DNA from: Chara braunii
Taxonomy: Eukaryota; Streptophyta; Charophyceae; Charales; Characeae
Direction of reading: 5' to 3'
DNA length: 43,146 nt
NCBI GenBank assembly: GCA_003427395.1
Contig: BFEA01000046.1
Coordinates: 282,890 to 326,035, forward strand
A model generated the notes under the pieces. It had not been told where the DNA came from. It made no database searches and saw only the letters and a program-made list of their open reading frames with translations. How positions within the stretch are numbered: position 1 is the first letter of the stretch; the number at the start of each line of letters is the position of its first letter. Both the position numbers and the translations under genes were made by a program. Below, piece after piece: positions 19,961-30,738 of the stretch.

Positions 19961-20601
19961 GGCATCCTCAATGTCAGAGGCCTAGGCCCCTCATCCTTCC
20001 GTACAAAATGGAAGAAAATTGAAGGGCTTATCGAGAGAGAACGAATCCAAATCCTATGCCTCCAGGAAACTAACTAGGAGAAAATAGGCTAATCGACGGG
20101 GCCCTCCCCCCTGTTCAGGTAACGTTCCAGCTTTGGGCGCCGGCAGTCGGCACCTCAGGAGGGGTCGCAGTTCTATATACCAAGTATTTTAAAGGCGAGA
20201 TATTAGATTTCTTTGCAGATACTTTGGGCCGCTGGGCATGGATATATGCAGAAATAGCTGCCGAACGCATCCTCGTGGCCACGGTGTATGGCCCAACGCA
20301 GCTACAGGAAAAATGCCAATTTTGGAAAGGCCTGTCTGTTAACATACCCGACACCAATAAGCTTATCATTATTGGAGACTATAATACCCCGGCAGACCCG
20401 CTCCCCCGACAGCGACCCCGCCAACCTTATTCTCTTGATGCAAGAGCCATGATAACCGCTCTGACTGATATGGGGCTAGAGGACGCCTTCCGCACGCTCT
20501 GGCCGCACGGGAAGGGAATTACATGGGTGTCCTCGGCGCTTAAGAGACGAAGTAGAATAGCATGGCCTGGATGTCACAGGCCGCTCTGCACTGCCTGTTG
20601 A
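19961..20601 (+). pseudogene. LINE ORF2 apurinic-type endonuclease domain
   Basis: The reading starts ILNVRGLG..., then KWKKIEGLI, ILCLQET (the conserved N-terminal Glu motif of APE-type LINE endonucleases). After stops and a frameshift near 20100 it continues as SGGVAVLY, GRWAWIYAEI, VATVYGPTQ, IIIGDYNTP (the GD-x-N catalytic motif) and MGLEDAFRTLWPHGKGITW. This domain nicks target DNA to prime reverse transcription. The C-terminal SDH motif is not seen, since the frame breaks near 20560. No start codon is preserved; the true start should lie just upstream of 19961. Confidence 0.85.
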
Positions 20602-20628
20602 ACTTCAATATCATCCCAGTAGCACGAT

Positions 20629-22774
20629 TTGAATCACAAGATGATCGCCGTTGCATTAACACTCCCCTCGAAACTAGAAACCAGACCCCCACCATCCACG
20701 GTGCCTGGCTGGGTATTTGCAGACGAACGCTACTGTGATATCGCAAGGCAGCATTGGCAGTATTGGTCGCGCCTCAGACACCCACACCAGTCCGCCCTTC
20801 AATGGCTCGCAGACGGAACAACTGCCCTCAGTAGACTGCTCAAAAGAACGGTATTAGCCTCAAAGTATGCACGAAGAGCCACGGTCGAGGCCTTTATCAA
20901 ACGGGCCATGGATCTCGGCGACGGCCCCGTCTCGGAAGAAGACGAAGAGGAATGGTGGATGCAATGGGCTGCTTTGAAAGCTGAGTGGGATGATTGGCAC
21001 ATCAACGACGCGGAACTCTGGGGACTCTGCAATAAGTCCCAGTGGATCATAGCGGCAGAGCGTATGTCCAAGCCCTTCTTTAGACGCATGTGCTTGAAGC
21101 GCCCTGCCTCTATCATGCTTGCCTTGGACCCAGCATTCGATCAGCAACGACCAGTGGCGGAATCTACTTCGGTTGGACTATGCCCAAGATTACTATGCCT
21201 ACCTTCTTTCGGAAGAACAAAGTGGTCCACAAGGCGACGTTACTCACCACCTTGAGGACGATGTCTGGGCAAAGATAGCTACCAGGCTTGAGGCGAAGGA
21301 CAGTCAAGAGCTGGAACGGCCAATTACCGAAGAGGACATCCTGCAAGCATTGGCCGACATGCCTTCAGGCAAAAACCCTGGACCCAATGGAATGCTTGTG
21401 GAACACCTTAAAACATGTGTATGGGAAAATGCCCAGGAGCTGCCCAAAGACTTTGGCCTCGCCACCATCATCCTGGTGTACAAGAAGGGACCTCCGAAGG
21501 ACATCCGGAACTGGCGGCCCATATCACTACTCTCCGCCCCCTACAAGCTCTTTGCCAAGGTTCTCGCCAATCGCCTCGCCACTCAGCTCCCTATGTTGAT
21601 CAACAGCACTTAGACATGATTCATCACCGGTAGGCTCATACACACAAGTGTCTTGCTTGCACGGCAGGTCATATGGCATGCCCCTCGGCAAGATCCGCCT
21701 GTCGCTTTTGTTCTTCTCGATTTCGAGAAAGCCTATGACAGGGTAGCATGGCCCTTTCTACTGGACGGCATGAGACACCGAGGCTTCGGCCCGAGATTTC
21801 TAACCACAGTTCGTATGCTGCTAGCAAGTGCACAGTCGCGGCTCCTCATCAACGGCTTCCTCTCCAATCGAGTCAAGGTCACACGATCGATGCGTCAAGG
21901 TTGTCCCCTGTCCCCCGCTCTGTACGCATTGTATATTGAACATCTCCACGATATGCTCAGAGCAGACGACTCACTAATTGGACTGCGGCTTCAGCAAGGC
22001 GATCAACTCAAAAGTTCGGCGTTCGCTGACGATACAGGTGCCATCACCGCCCTTGAGCGCCAGAGTGTCCAAGCCCTCCGCACACAGATTGCCGCTTTCG
22101 AACGATATGCAGGGGCAAGGCTAAAATGGCATAAATTTGTTGCACTGCTTCCAGATATGAATGCAGCCCCCCTCTTCGAGGGGATGCAGGTTCAGCCCAT
22201 GACGGAGTCGTCCACATACCTCGGCATCACTATGCCAGACGCCCTCACGGAGGGAACCCAAATGGAAGGCCCAATGGCCAAGGCAACCAGACAGATGGCT
22301 CTCTGCGGTAAGACACTGAGTACCAGCGTTTTCGGTCGAGCTCTCCTCGTTAATACTACTGCCTCATCGATGCTATGGTACGCTGGAGCAGTCTCTACCC
22401 CTTACCCCGTCCCTTGCCGGGATTACAGAACGGCTGTATGCAAGTTCATCTTGAAGAATGACCCGGTGGCCGCCCATACTATTCATAGAGTGTCCTGGCG
22501 CAAGCTGCAAAAGCGCCCACTGCCGCTACATCAAGTACACACTAAAATCATCTACCGGTCCCTGCTGGCCCCTTACTGCACAGATCGAGAGCTCAAGTAC
22601 CGTTGGGCTAAGCGAGGATGGTTGAAGGGAGACCTAGCGAAAGGATGGACAGCCCGCTCATGGAAAATCATGAACACGCCTTCAAGCTCTACCGAACCAA
22701 AAGCACGCGGGTCTGTTATGGCTCAATGTCCACCTGGCTCTTCCGACACGGCAATGGCTCGCGAGGCGATCTGA
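20629..22774 (+). pseudogene. LINE ORF2 reverse transcriptase
   Basis: Linker helices (20629-21180), then after a frameshift RT motifs in order: ITEEDILQALADMPSGKNPGP, AT-IILVYKKG, NWRPISLL, KVLANRLA (fingers), a pair of stops at 21611 and 21617, then FVLLDFEKAYDRV (motif A Asp), MRQGCPLSP (motif B), SSAFADDTGAI (motif C with both Asp at 22021-22040) and a thumb region with STYLGITM. The catalytic residues are intact but the ORF is not. RT copies its RNA into the nicked chromosome. Family placement (L1-like, Jockey-like or another APE-type clade) cannot be settled by eye. Confidence 0.92.
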
Positions 22775-23228
22775 CTTTCTGGATATTGCGTGCCCGCACT
22801 GCCAAAGAACCCCTGAGGACGCCCCCCACATCTGGTCGCACTGCCCTCCGCAGTAGCAATTCTGGACATGGTGGCGCCAAGAAATTGGGGGAGATGCTGG
22901 CAGCATGACCCCCTCCGACTGGGAAGATTGTTTATTGATTGGTCCCGATCTGTTGCCTCTCCCAGTTCACAACTGCAGAGCGTACGCGATAGACGTCATC
23001 CGAGCGGCCTGGGCCCTTCGTACAACACTCTTGTTCCAGCAGAAGCCTCCCACCTTCACTGCGCTCCGTTCACTTGCCCTGGTGAATCTCCGATCAGCCA
23101 TCACTGCGGACATTAAGAGAAAGTCGCTTGCAGCATGGCCCTTTATTAAGGAGACCTGGTCACCATATGGCGAACTGCTCACTATCCAAGATCAGCCAGG
23201 TCACTGGAGCTGGAACAATGATATCTGA
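22775..23228 (+). pseudogene. LINE ORF2 C-terminal zinc-knuckle region
   Basis: After another frame change, CPHCQRTPEDAPHIWSHCPP (about 22788-22850) gives a C-x2-C-x9-H-x3-H/C spacing typical of the zf-RVT-like region at the end of plant LINE ORF2. Then follows an alpha-helical C-terminus (RAYAIDVIRAAWALRTTLLF, KSLAAWPFIKETW) ending at the stop at 23226-23228. It probably helps bind the template RNA or target DNA. Confidence 0.7.
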
Positions 23229-23902
23229 CATGATGCGCTCTCTCTTAAGAACCGCCTTCGCCCCTTTAGCCTAGACAGATGCCCCTCACAACTGTCACAT
23301 GAGCCTCGACTCCTTGTAACTTTGCTTTAGGGGCTCTTGTACGAGCCTCGACTTTTTATCATTTCAATTTCACCTATGGTACTAGTACTAGGTAGGATAC
23401 ACATATAGGCATATGTAAACACAGATACAATTATACCATAGGCCACTACTTAGAGATACCATTACTTTGGAAATAGCTATTCACGTCAAATTGGAAGTAA
23501 AAGCGCCATCGCTGAGCAAATTGCGATAGGAGGTGAACATAGGGTAGATTTGTGCCCAAACACTACAGACAATTGAACGGATTGAGCAATTGCTCCATGC
23601 TACGTTTCACTTTTCTCTGGGGGGAGGGAGGGGCTTGGCCTTGGGCATCACAGGCTGCCCGATCCCTGGTAGCCCCTTCTGTGACTGGGTGTTGACGACT
23701 CCCGGCAGAAGGGACTCCCAGCGGAAGGACAACACTGCTCTAGGGCGGTGCCCCTTCCCCTTCTTTATCCTTGTACTCTGGGACGCCCGGCCCGATTCCC
23801 GGCAGGTGCTGCTCCCCACCAATAGAATGGAGCCGACAGATTCTAGTATGACTCGATGATGCTCTTACCACATCGGGTAATAATGATCTGCCTGTTTTAA
23901 AA

Positions 23903-23944
<42 letters not shown>
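23229..23944 (+). mobile_element. LINE 3'UTR and poly(A) tail
   Basis: About 670 bp without coding signal follow the ORF2 stop, ending in an almost pure A-tract (about 23899-23944). The tract abuts 28S sequence at base 23945, which marks the precise 3' end of the insertion. Short open frames here (for example 23590-23859) have no support. Confidence 0.85.
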
Positions 23945-23946
<2 letters not shown>

Positions 23947-24146
23947 GTGAGACCTTGCCATATCCATCCTTTAGCGCTTTCGGACTTGAAGCTAGGGGAT
24001 TCTGAAAAGTTACCATAGGGATAGTGACTTGCCGCCTCCAAGCGTTCATAGCGATGTTACCTTTTGATCCTTCGACGTCACCTCTTCCTATCAATGTGGA
24101 GCAGAATTCATCGAGTGTCGGATTGTCTACCTGCTAGCAAGCCGAG
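23945..24146 (+). rRNA. 28S rRNA fragment, right part
   Basis: Continues exactly where 16446 stops: CTGTGAGA, CCATATCCATCCTTTAG, TCGGACTTGAAGCTAG, GAAAAGTTACCATAGGGATA (peptidyl-transferase region), CCAAGCGTTCATAGCGA, TTTTGATCCTTCGA, CTCTTCCTATCA, GAGCAGAATTCAT, GTGTCGGATTGT. Changes at core positions (GATAGTGACTTG for GATAACTGGCTTG) show that it is a pseudogene. The match fades after about 24146. Confidence 0.88.
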
Positions 24147-24203
24147 CATTCGCGACCACCTCATCATACGCGTGCGATCCCTGATGCAAGCACTCCGCAC
24201 AAG

Positions 24204-24440
24204 TGACGTGCTTGAATGGATTAACGAGATTTCACTGCCCCTACCTAACTGGACATGACAAGGACGCAGTGTTGACATCTCGCCGCAGCCATCATCAAGT
24301 GAGTTTCATCATCATCATCGTCATAGGCATCACCATCAAGGATCTTCATCATCATCACGCATGATTGATCTGGCGACCTCGTCGTTCCACCAGGGAAACG
24401 ATAAAGAAGACCCTTTAGGGGTGATCTAAAGACCTTCCTC
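24204..24440 (+). rRNA. Out-of-order 28S rRNA fragments
   Basis: GTGACGTGCTTGAATGG, ATTAACGAGATTTCACTG and CCCTACCTA at 24204-24252 match the segment containing the R1/R2 retrotransposon target in 28S. GGGAAACGATAAAGAAGACCCT at 24386-24410 matches the next conserved block, AGCGGGGAAAGAAGACCCTG. Both belong upstream of the 28S pieces found at 16307 and 23945, so here the gene order is permuted. Between them lies a (TCATCA)n-like tract. Confidence 0.6.
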
Positions 24441-24449
24441 GACTAGGAG

Positions 24450-25870
24450 GAAGGACATTCAGTGCTCCCGACCTACCAAGAGCGCAATATCGTCCATCTT
24501 TCTCCTTTTACTAATTCTCTCCCTTCCTCTCATCGATCCCCCTCAAAGATTTTATCTTTTCTTCTTTTTTCACCTCCTCTCCATTCCCCTTTCTCTCCTC
24601 TACCCTCCCACCTAATTGGTCGCATCATCTAAAATTTCTACTATACGTGATGAGTATTGTCTTTCTTTGTGATTGTCTGATAATGTAGTCCAATCTGCAG
24701 TTGGAAATTTCGATCTAATTCGCTAGGATAAATCTTTATTTCCTTTTGTCCTAACGCCGTAGTCGAAATTAATTCCGGCGTTTTTGTTCAAATGTTACGT
24801 GAAATTCTTTATTATATCAAATTCTTTTCTTAATTCAGTTTAAAATTTGATTTTATTTCATAAATTTATGAAATAGATTTCGGAATTTACTGAATTCAAT
24901 TCTTCTGGTGAAATTGGTGTCGAATTTCCTTTTATTTTCTATCCCCAGTAAAATTCTAAAATTCTACAGTTCTTTCTTAAATTCTTTTTAAATTTATCTT
25001 TATCTTTTTTTTTTGTAACACTTCGAGAAAACTTCTTGATTTGACCTAGATAATCCTGGAATTTTTCTCAACCTACTTTACGTGACTATCACTAATTCTT
25101 TATGAAATTTCATCGTAAATTTTTAATTTAGGAATTAGTTTTCTATTTTTATTTCAAATTGCCTTTGAAAAAATTTTAATTTCGAAAATACATCAAGAAA
25201 TTTTTCATTTCATTTAAAAAATTTTCCTCTCAACTCATCTCTACCTCTTCTATCATCTTTTTGAAATTTTGGAAATTTTTCAAAATTCGTTGAATTTCGC
25301 TTCAATTTCCTCTAAAATTCTGAATTTATACACAAATAATTTCAAAATTTTATTTTGACCTTGTGACTGTCTTATGCATGCTTTTCTCTATACCCCACGC
25401 TATCCTTTGAAAATCTCCTCTCATTTCCTCGCCTAAATTGAAAATATCACTTTTTCCCCCCTCACTCTGACTTTGAATTTTTTTTATTTAATTGTGGAAG
25501 TTCGTTAGACTTCATTTCTACTCGCCTTCCTCTCGCATTACCTTACCCCCTTCTGCGTGTCACCCTGACTCCCCGTGACATCCAACAGTGCACACTCAAA
25601 AATTGTGCTCGAGACGCTCGTGTCACCAATCGAATTGCTTGCTTTGACGCACCGATTGCACCCATAGATCGCCTTTTTTTTTCTTTTTTTTTTCGAAGGG
25701 CAATGAAAAAAAAGATATCATCCTTAAACCAACGCGCCCCAAGTCATCCTGATGGCAGCGAGATTCAGACTTGGGTCTGCATTTCAAATTTCAACAGTTC
25801 AGGGGTGTACTAACTAAGCTAGACCGGTTTGGTGTGGGCTGTGGGCTTGAACATTGGCTCATGAGTTCAT
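24450..25870. other. AT/T-rich stretch without recognisable gene
   Basis: Pyrimidine-rich at 24490-24610, then strongly AT-rich with endlessly varied AAATT/GAATTT words (24640-25500). No open frame longer than about 60 codons on either strand and no terminal repeats were seen. Confidence 0.6.
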
Positions 25871-26184
25871 TGTATTGCTCTTATTTTGGATGAAATCTTT
25901 ATGCATTTGTGCTCTCTGCTTGTATATGACTACTTGGACATCTGTGAGATTTCGCAACTTCGTTTTCGGTATATCGTTCTCACTCAAATTCCTTGCATTT
26001 TTTTGTTCTTCTGTTTTTTTTTTTTATGTGTATGTGTGCATGTGTGTGTGCACGCGCCTGCATGTGTGTGTGTGACTGCGGCGGCACATCACACAGGCGC
26101 AATCACACTTAGGTGCAGCACATGACACCGTGACACACTCATAAACAGTCTCACACTCACACATACACACACACACACACTTGT

Positions 26185-26233
26185 GTTGTAGCTGAGTCAT
26201 TATGCAGCAACAGCAGAACGACTTAGCTACAAC
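26185..26233. repeat. Inverted-repeat element, copy 1
   Basis: GTTGTAGCTGAGTCATTATGC (26185-26205) faces GCAGAACGACTTAGCTACAAC (26213-26233), 18 of 21 positions paired around a 7-base loop. It is embedded in CA/GT tracts, as are its two relatives at 26388 and 27053. Confidence 0.8.
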
Positions 26234-26258
26234 ATACACACACATTGCTGTGTGTGTG

Positions 26259-26309
<51 letters not shown>

Positions 26310-26387
26310 CACACTCAGGTCCAACACATGACATGGTGAGACAGGCACAAACAGTCCACACACACACACACATGCACACATATGTGT

Positions 26388-26438
26388 GAGCTGAAGCTGA
26401 GTCATTCTACTGCAGCAGCAGAACGACTTAGCTGCAAC
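26388..26438. repeat. Inverted-repeat element, copy 2
   Basis: AGCTGAGTCATTCTACTGC faces GCAGCAGAACGACTTAGCT. The core matches copy 1 (AGTCATT / AACGACT) with a different loop. Confidence 0.75.
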
Positions 26439-26479
26439 ACAGACAAATGGATGAATTGCAATGTTAGTGCCATGATATT

Positions 26480-26972
26480 TGTGCAATTAATCTTGTAGCT
26501 TTGTGGACTGGCTCAGATGGCTTTCCTCTCCAAGCTCTTTCAGACCATTGGTGGATGTGGTCAGTGCTTTCTTTCTGGTGGAGTCTTTTGTGTTGACTTT
26601 GTGAGTATGTTGTCTTTTGCCCTCCATCCTTTTATGGCTTATAATATAATATTTTAACGACATATCTACATATATAAATTATGCAAGTGTGCAGCTTCGA
26701 TGGCATACGGGTATGTGGGCAATTGGCGCTTAACCACAGAAACATGGTCAACCTTGCATCTTCTACTATGTGGCCTATCTGTAGGTTTTTTTTCTTTTAC
26801 ACACACATTTGGTTGGTGATCCTTTGTGGAATGCAAGAGAGAGAGAGAGAGTTTGGGGTTGTTTGAAAAAAAAACAAAAAAAACAAAAAAGGACTGACCA
26901 CATCCGCCAATGGTCTGAAAGAACTTGGAGAGCTCTCTGAGTTGGTCCATAAAACCACAAGATTATTGCATG
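26480..26972. mobile_element. Foldback/MITE-like element with ~90-bp terminal inverted repeats
   Basis: The left arm at about 26480-26573 (TGCAATTAATCTTGTAG..., CTCTCCAAGCTCTTTCAGAC, CATTGGTGGATGTGGTCAGT) is the inverted counterpart of the right arm at about 26880-26972 (ACTGACCACATCCGCCAATG, GTCTGAAAGAACTTGGAGAG, AAGATTATTGCA), with roughly 80 percent identity. The interior, about 300 bp, is unique and non-coding. Target-site duplications were not identified with confidence. Confidence 0.55.
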
Positions 26973-26990
26973 TGCTTGTGTGTGTGTTTG

Positions 26991-27049
<59 letters not shown>

Positions 27050-27052
27050 TGT

Positions 27053-27103
27053 GTGCTGCAATTGAGTCGTTCTGCTGTTGCAGTAGAATGACTTAGCTAC
27101 AAC
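27053..27103. repeat. Inverted-repeat element, copy 3
   Basis: GAGTCGTTCTGCTG faces CAGTAGAATGACTTAGCTACAAC. The mismatches are arranged the opposite way round from copy 1 (GTC-GTT left, ATGAC right), as if it were inserted in the other orientation. Confidence 0.75.
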
Positions 27104-28029
27104 ATACACTGACGTGTTCCATGTTGCCTACTGTAGAAGTAGAAGTGTTTCATTGTTGGATTGACTCATCTCTAGCGTGCTTCATTATCTGCAATAGAGG
27201 TAAAGTTGCTTTGATTTTAGATCTACTCATGGTGCATCCTCGGAAGAAATGGAGGGATGCAAATGGAGCGAAAGGATCAACAAAGTGATGCTGAGGACTC
27301 GAATGGACAAGGCAGCATCAGCGAGTGGAAACTCAGAAATATGACCCAGCCTGTCGAACACTGATGCGACTCGACCCACCACACACTACATATGTGAGAG
27401 AGGAAGGAGGGACCGCACACATGGAAGAAAGGTCCCTCCTTGAACATGCACATGGGGAGAAACCACAGATGAGGTGATGGGAGGAGAGCAAAACAAAGAT
27501 GGAGATGAGGGAGAAGACCAAGATCACAATAGAGTAGTCCAAAAATAGTCTCCCGGTCGAATGTCCAATCAATGTCTGCCCCTGTGATGTCAAATCGGAT
27601 TTTGGGTCCCATAGCCCGACATAACTTTTGCATGTAACCTCTCTCTCTCTGTAAGAGGAAGAAGAAAAGGAGGAAGAAGAAGAAGAAGGAGAAGGACATG
27701 TAGGGTGGAAGTAGGAAAAAGAAAAAGAAGTCGACCTCTCCACTACCTCACCTGCAAATGGTTGTTGTCGTGTACTGACGAATCGGAACGTCTCTCTATG
27801 CTGCAGGTCACTGGCGAAAAAGCGCAGCTATCGCACCCAGGTAGCTTCTCCGTCACCTCGCAGGTATGGCCATCGCCAATTCCTTACCTCTCCTCACTCC
27901 TACACCTTTGCTTCTACCCTTAGCGATAGCGCAGCGCTGAAAGTCACGCGCTGCTCCAGCAACATGTCGAGCAGAAGGAGTGAGAACTACCGTGTGTCCA
28001 AACACTGGACTGGTCCAACTATCTTTAGC

Positions 28030-28372
28030 GCTGGGTGTGGACGGTGTGCCCGTGGCCGGCAATCTGGGCTGCGAGATTGTGAGTTCGATCCACGGTCCAG
28101 GTTGCAGGAAAAAGTCCTCCTCTGTTCCTGGCCAAAAATGGCCTGCTTGGGTCCCTACCAGACGTCCAGGCTCTCCAGCTGATGCAGCAGGAGAAGTTCA
28201 CTAGGGAACGACTCCAAACCTGGCCTAAAACGGCCCAGTCATGAACCTAGCCTCTCAAGAGGCCCAGACGTGGCCCTGTTCGGACAAACTGAAAAGTTTG
28301 AAGCGACACACTGAAATAGACAAAAATAGAAGCAGACAAAAGGTCAGCAAAATAAATAAATAAATAAATGTT
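28030..28372 (+). mobile_element. Possible tRNA-derived SINE
   Basis: An A-box-like GTGGCCGGCAATCTGG (about 28052) and a B-box-like GTGAGTTCGATCC (about 28080) in the right order sit in a tRNA-like context (CTGCGAGA between them). About 270 bp downstream is a simple tail of AAAT units (28350-28371). This order (pol III boxes, body, A-rich tail) is that of a SINE. No flanking duplication was confirmed, and the A-to-B spacing is short, so the call is tentative. Confidence 0.35.
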
Positions 28373-28689
28373 GAAAAGGAGACCCTGGATGGCACAGCAA
28401 CATGCCTGCCCTACAAAGTGGCCTTCGGTCTCCAGGTCGCGCGCCTGGAATGGGCGTATGTTCTGGGGGCCCTCAACGACCATCGGGCCCCCAAAACTGG
28501 GCCCATTTGCACGGCTCAACATGCAACAACTTATCTGGGTGGATTAGGGCCTATTGTGGTGAAAATCCAAGACACACGCACACAAACACACACACACACA
28601 CACACACACGGGTCTACTTTTTATATTTTTCTTTTGTAGATGTAGTTTTCTTTAAATGGGGAGATGATGTTCACAACCCTTCAATGCCA

Positions 28690-29020
28690 CATAATGCTAC
28701 TACTACTACTACTACTACTACTACTGCTACTACTACTAGTACTACGACCATGACTACTGCTACTACTACTGCTACTACTACTACTTCTACTACTACCACT
28801 ACTACTACGACTACATTTGTTGCTATTGTTGATACTACTGCTACTTGTAATACTAGTAGTATTGTAACTACTACTGCGACTGCTACAGTAGTAGTACAAT
28901 TACTACAACCAGTTCTACTACTACTATTACTACTTCCGGTACTCGTAGGAGTACGACAGCTACTACTACTATTCTTGCTGCTACAGTTACTACTAGTAGT
29001 AATACTAGTACTAACACTAT
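28690..29020. repeat. Imperfect trinucleotide (TAC/ACT)n array
   Basis: About 330 bp of TAC/ACT units with GTA/AGT inversions, so parts can pair with each other. The Thr-, Ser- or Val-repeat open frames are artefacts. Confidence 0.9.
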
Positions 29021-29029
29021 GTAATGACC

Positions 29030-29061
29030 TGCTTGTGTGTGTGGGTGTGTGTTTGTGTGTG

Positions 29062-29119
<58 letters not shown>

Positions 29120-29180
29120 TGTGTGTGCCACAATGTGTGTGTGTATGTGTGTCACAATGTGTGTGTGTGTGTGTGTGGCA
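29030..29180. repeat. (GT)n microsatellite
   Basis: A long GT tract with two CACAAT interruptions, directly after the trinucleotide array. Confidence 0.95.
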
Positions 29181-29359
29181 AGCCACTGCCGAAGGAGACA
29201 TCTGCCTGAAATAACTTAGAGGAGCGAAGTGCTCCTCATCATTTTGCGGTGTGCAAGTTTGGGGTCACGCTGCTGGAGCACTACCACCTCGTCTACTGCT
29301 ACACGAGCACTACTGCTACACGAGCACTACCACCTCGTCTACCACAACTACTGTTGCTA

Positions 29360-30145
29360 CTATGGGCCCCTCCTCTATAGCTTGTCCTCCTACCTTCGTC
29401 CTTCACTACCCATCCTCCTACTCACCATACTTTTATTTCTTTATCCATCGTCCTGCCTCCTTCCCTGTTCGTCGTTGCTCATTGCCCTTCCTCCCTCGTT
29501 CGTCCCTTCTTCCCCCCTCCCTGTTCATTACCCTCCTCCCTCCACCACGACAAATCTTTCCTTTTGCCATTTTTCTTTGTTTCCTATATCTATATGTTGG
29601 GAAATCCCACACTCCTTTTCTTTCCTCCCTGGTTGCTATGACTCTCCTTCTCACATCATCTCTCCATCGCATATCCTCCCTCCTCCCTCGCCCATGGCCC
29701 CTCCTCCCTTCTTCATGCTCCTTCCTCCCTCCCTCCTCGTCTATCACCCCTCATCCTTCCCCCCTCCCTTCGGCGATCGCCCCTCCACCCTCCACTTTGC
29801 AAATCTTTCATCGTTTTTCATCCACCGCTCATCCTCCCTTCTCCATCACCCATCCTCCCTCCTCCCTTCTCCATCATCCATCCTCCCTCCTCCCTTCTCC
29901 ATCATCCATCCTCCCTCCTCTCTCGTCCATCGCCCCTCATCCATATCCTCCCTCCTCCCTCGGCCATCACCCCTCCTCTTTCCTCCATAATTGCAGATGA
30001 TCCCTCCTCTTTCATCCATCTTTCCTCCCTTCCCCATCCTTCATCCTCCCTCGTCCCTTGTCCATCGCCCCCGATCCATCCTCCCTCCTCCCTCCTCCCT
30101 CGGCCATCGCCCCTCCTCCCTCCACCATCGCACAACGTCTCTTTT
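29360..30145. repeat. CT-rich minisatellite (CCTCCCTCCTCCCTT-CCATCATCCAT)
   Basis: Irregular tandem copies of CCATCATCCATCCTCCCTCC with CTCC expansions; a cluster of near-identical 34-bp units lies at 29850-29920. The complementary strand is rich in GGGAGGGAGG and could form G-quadruplexes. Open frames of up to 250 codons on both strands are composition artefacts. Confidence 0.8.
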
Positions 30146-30372
30146 TTTTTGCTTATTTTTTTTTTCCCCATTGCTTTCTGTGTTCGTTGAAAATTGATGC
30201 ACACAATATTTTTTTGTTTTGTTTTTTTCAATCAGCCTGTGATATAATAGACCACACAAGTAAGATGAGAGCAATTGTTTCTATTTTATTTTTTATTTTA
30301 TTTTTTACATTTTGTAACTTTTGTTGAGAGAGGTTGTGGAGAGAGGGTTGTTGAACGAGGGTTTTATTTGAG

Positions 30373-30424
30373 GGGGGGGGGGGGACGGGGAGGGGGTTGG
30401 TTGAGGGGGGGGGAAGGGGGGGAA
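30373..30424 (+). other. G-run cluster, candidate G-quadruplex
   Basis: Several G-runs of 4 to 14 (GAGGGG..., GACGGGGAGGGGG, TTGAGGGG..., GAAGGGGGGG) within 52 bases satisfy the usual four-run quadruplex pattern on the plus strand. Confidence 0.7.
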
Positions 30425-30738
30425 GCGCTTGTGTATTGTCATGTTCGCTATACACGACTCCATAAAAAAAAACACATGATTGTGTCAAACCGTTTGGGGT
30501 CTGTGTGTGTGTGGGTGTGAGAGAGAGAGGGATACTTAGAGTAACTGGTGGGGGAGGAGATACAAAAGCGCTACATAGGACTATTTTGCATGCAGCTGTT
30601 CTTTTTTTGATTAGTGTGTTTCTTTGTTTATCCCTTTGGGTATGTAACTCTGACGTTCCTGGCCATAATTTTAGCGTTTCTTTAACCGAAATTGTCACGG
30701 CTTACCGTGTTCCCACTTGTACAACATGATAATTTTGG

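Larger units (their letters stand above)
26030..27046. repeat. (GT)n/(CA)n microsatellites
   Basis: Alternating GT and CA tracts at 26030-26075, 26160-26180, 26237-26308, 26355-26388 and a pure (CA)n at 26993-27046. The dipeptide-repeat open frames they create are not genes. Confidence 0.9.

Noticed and set aside
23590-23859. 89-codon open frame between ORF2 and the poly(A)
   Set aside because: It lies in the LINE 3'UTR with no similarity to ORF2 C-termini or known domains.
27277-27743. Minus-strand open frames behind a pyrimidine tract ending in TTACAG (around 27651)
   Set aside because: The splice-site-like sequence is attractive, but the pyrimidine tract is a CTT microsatellite, two frames are open, and no motif is recognised.
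28402-29214. 270-codon Thr/Val/Cys-repeat open frame
   Set aside because: It consists of trinucleotide and GT repeats, with no stop only because of the repeat; no protein-like part.
29229-30000. ~250-codon Ser/Pro/His-rich open frames
   Set aside because: They are created by the CT-rich minisatellite; two overlapping frames are equally open, which a real gene would not show.
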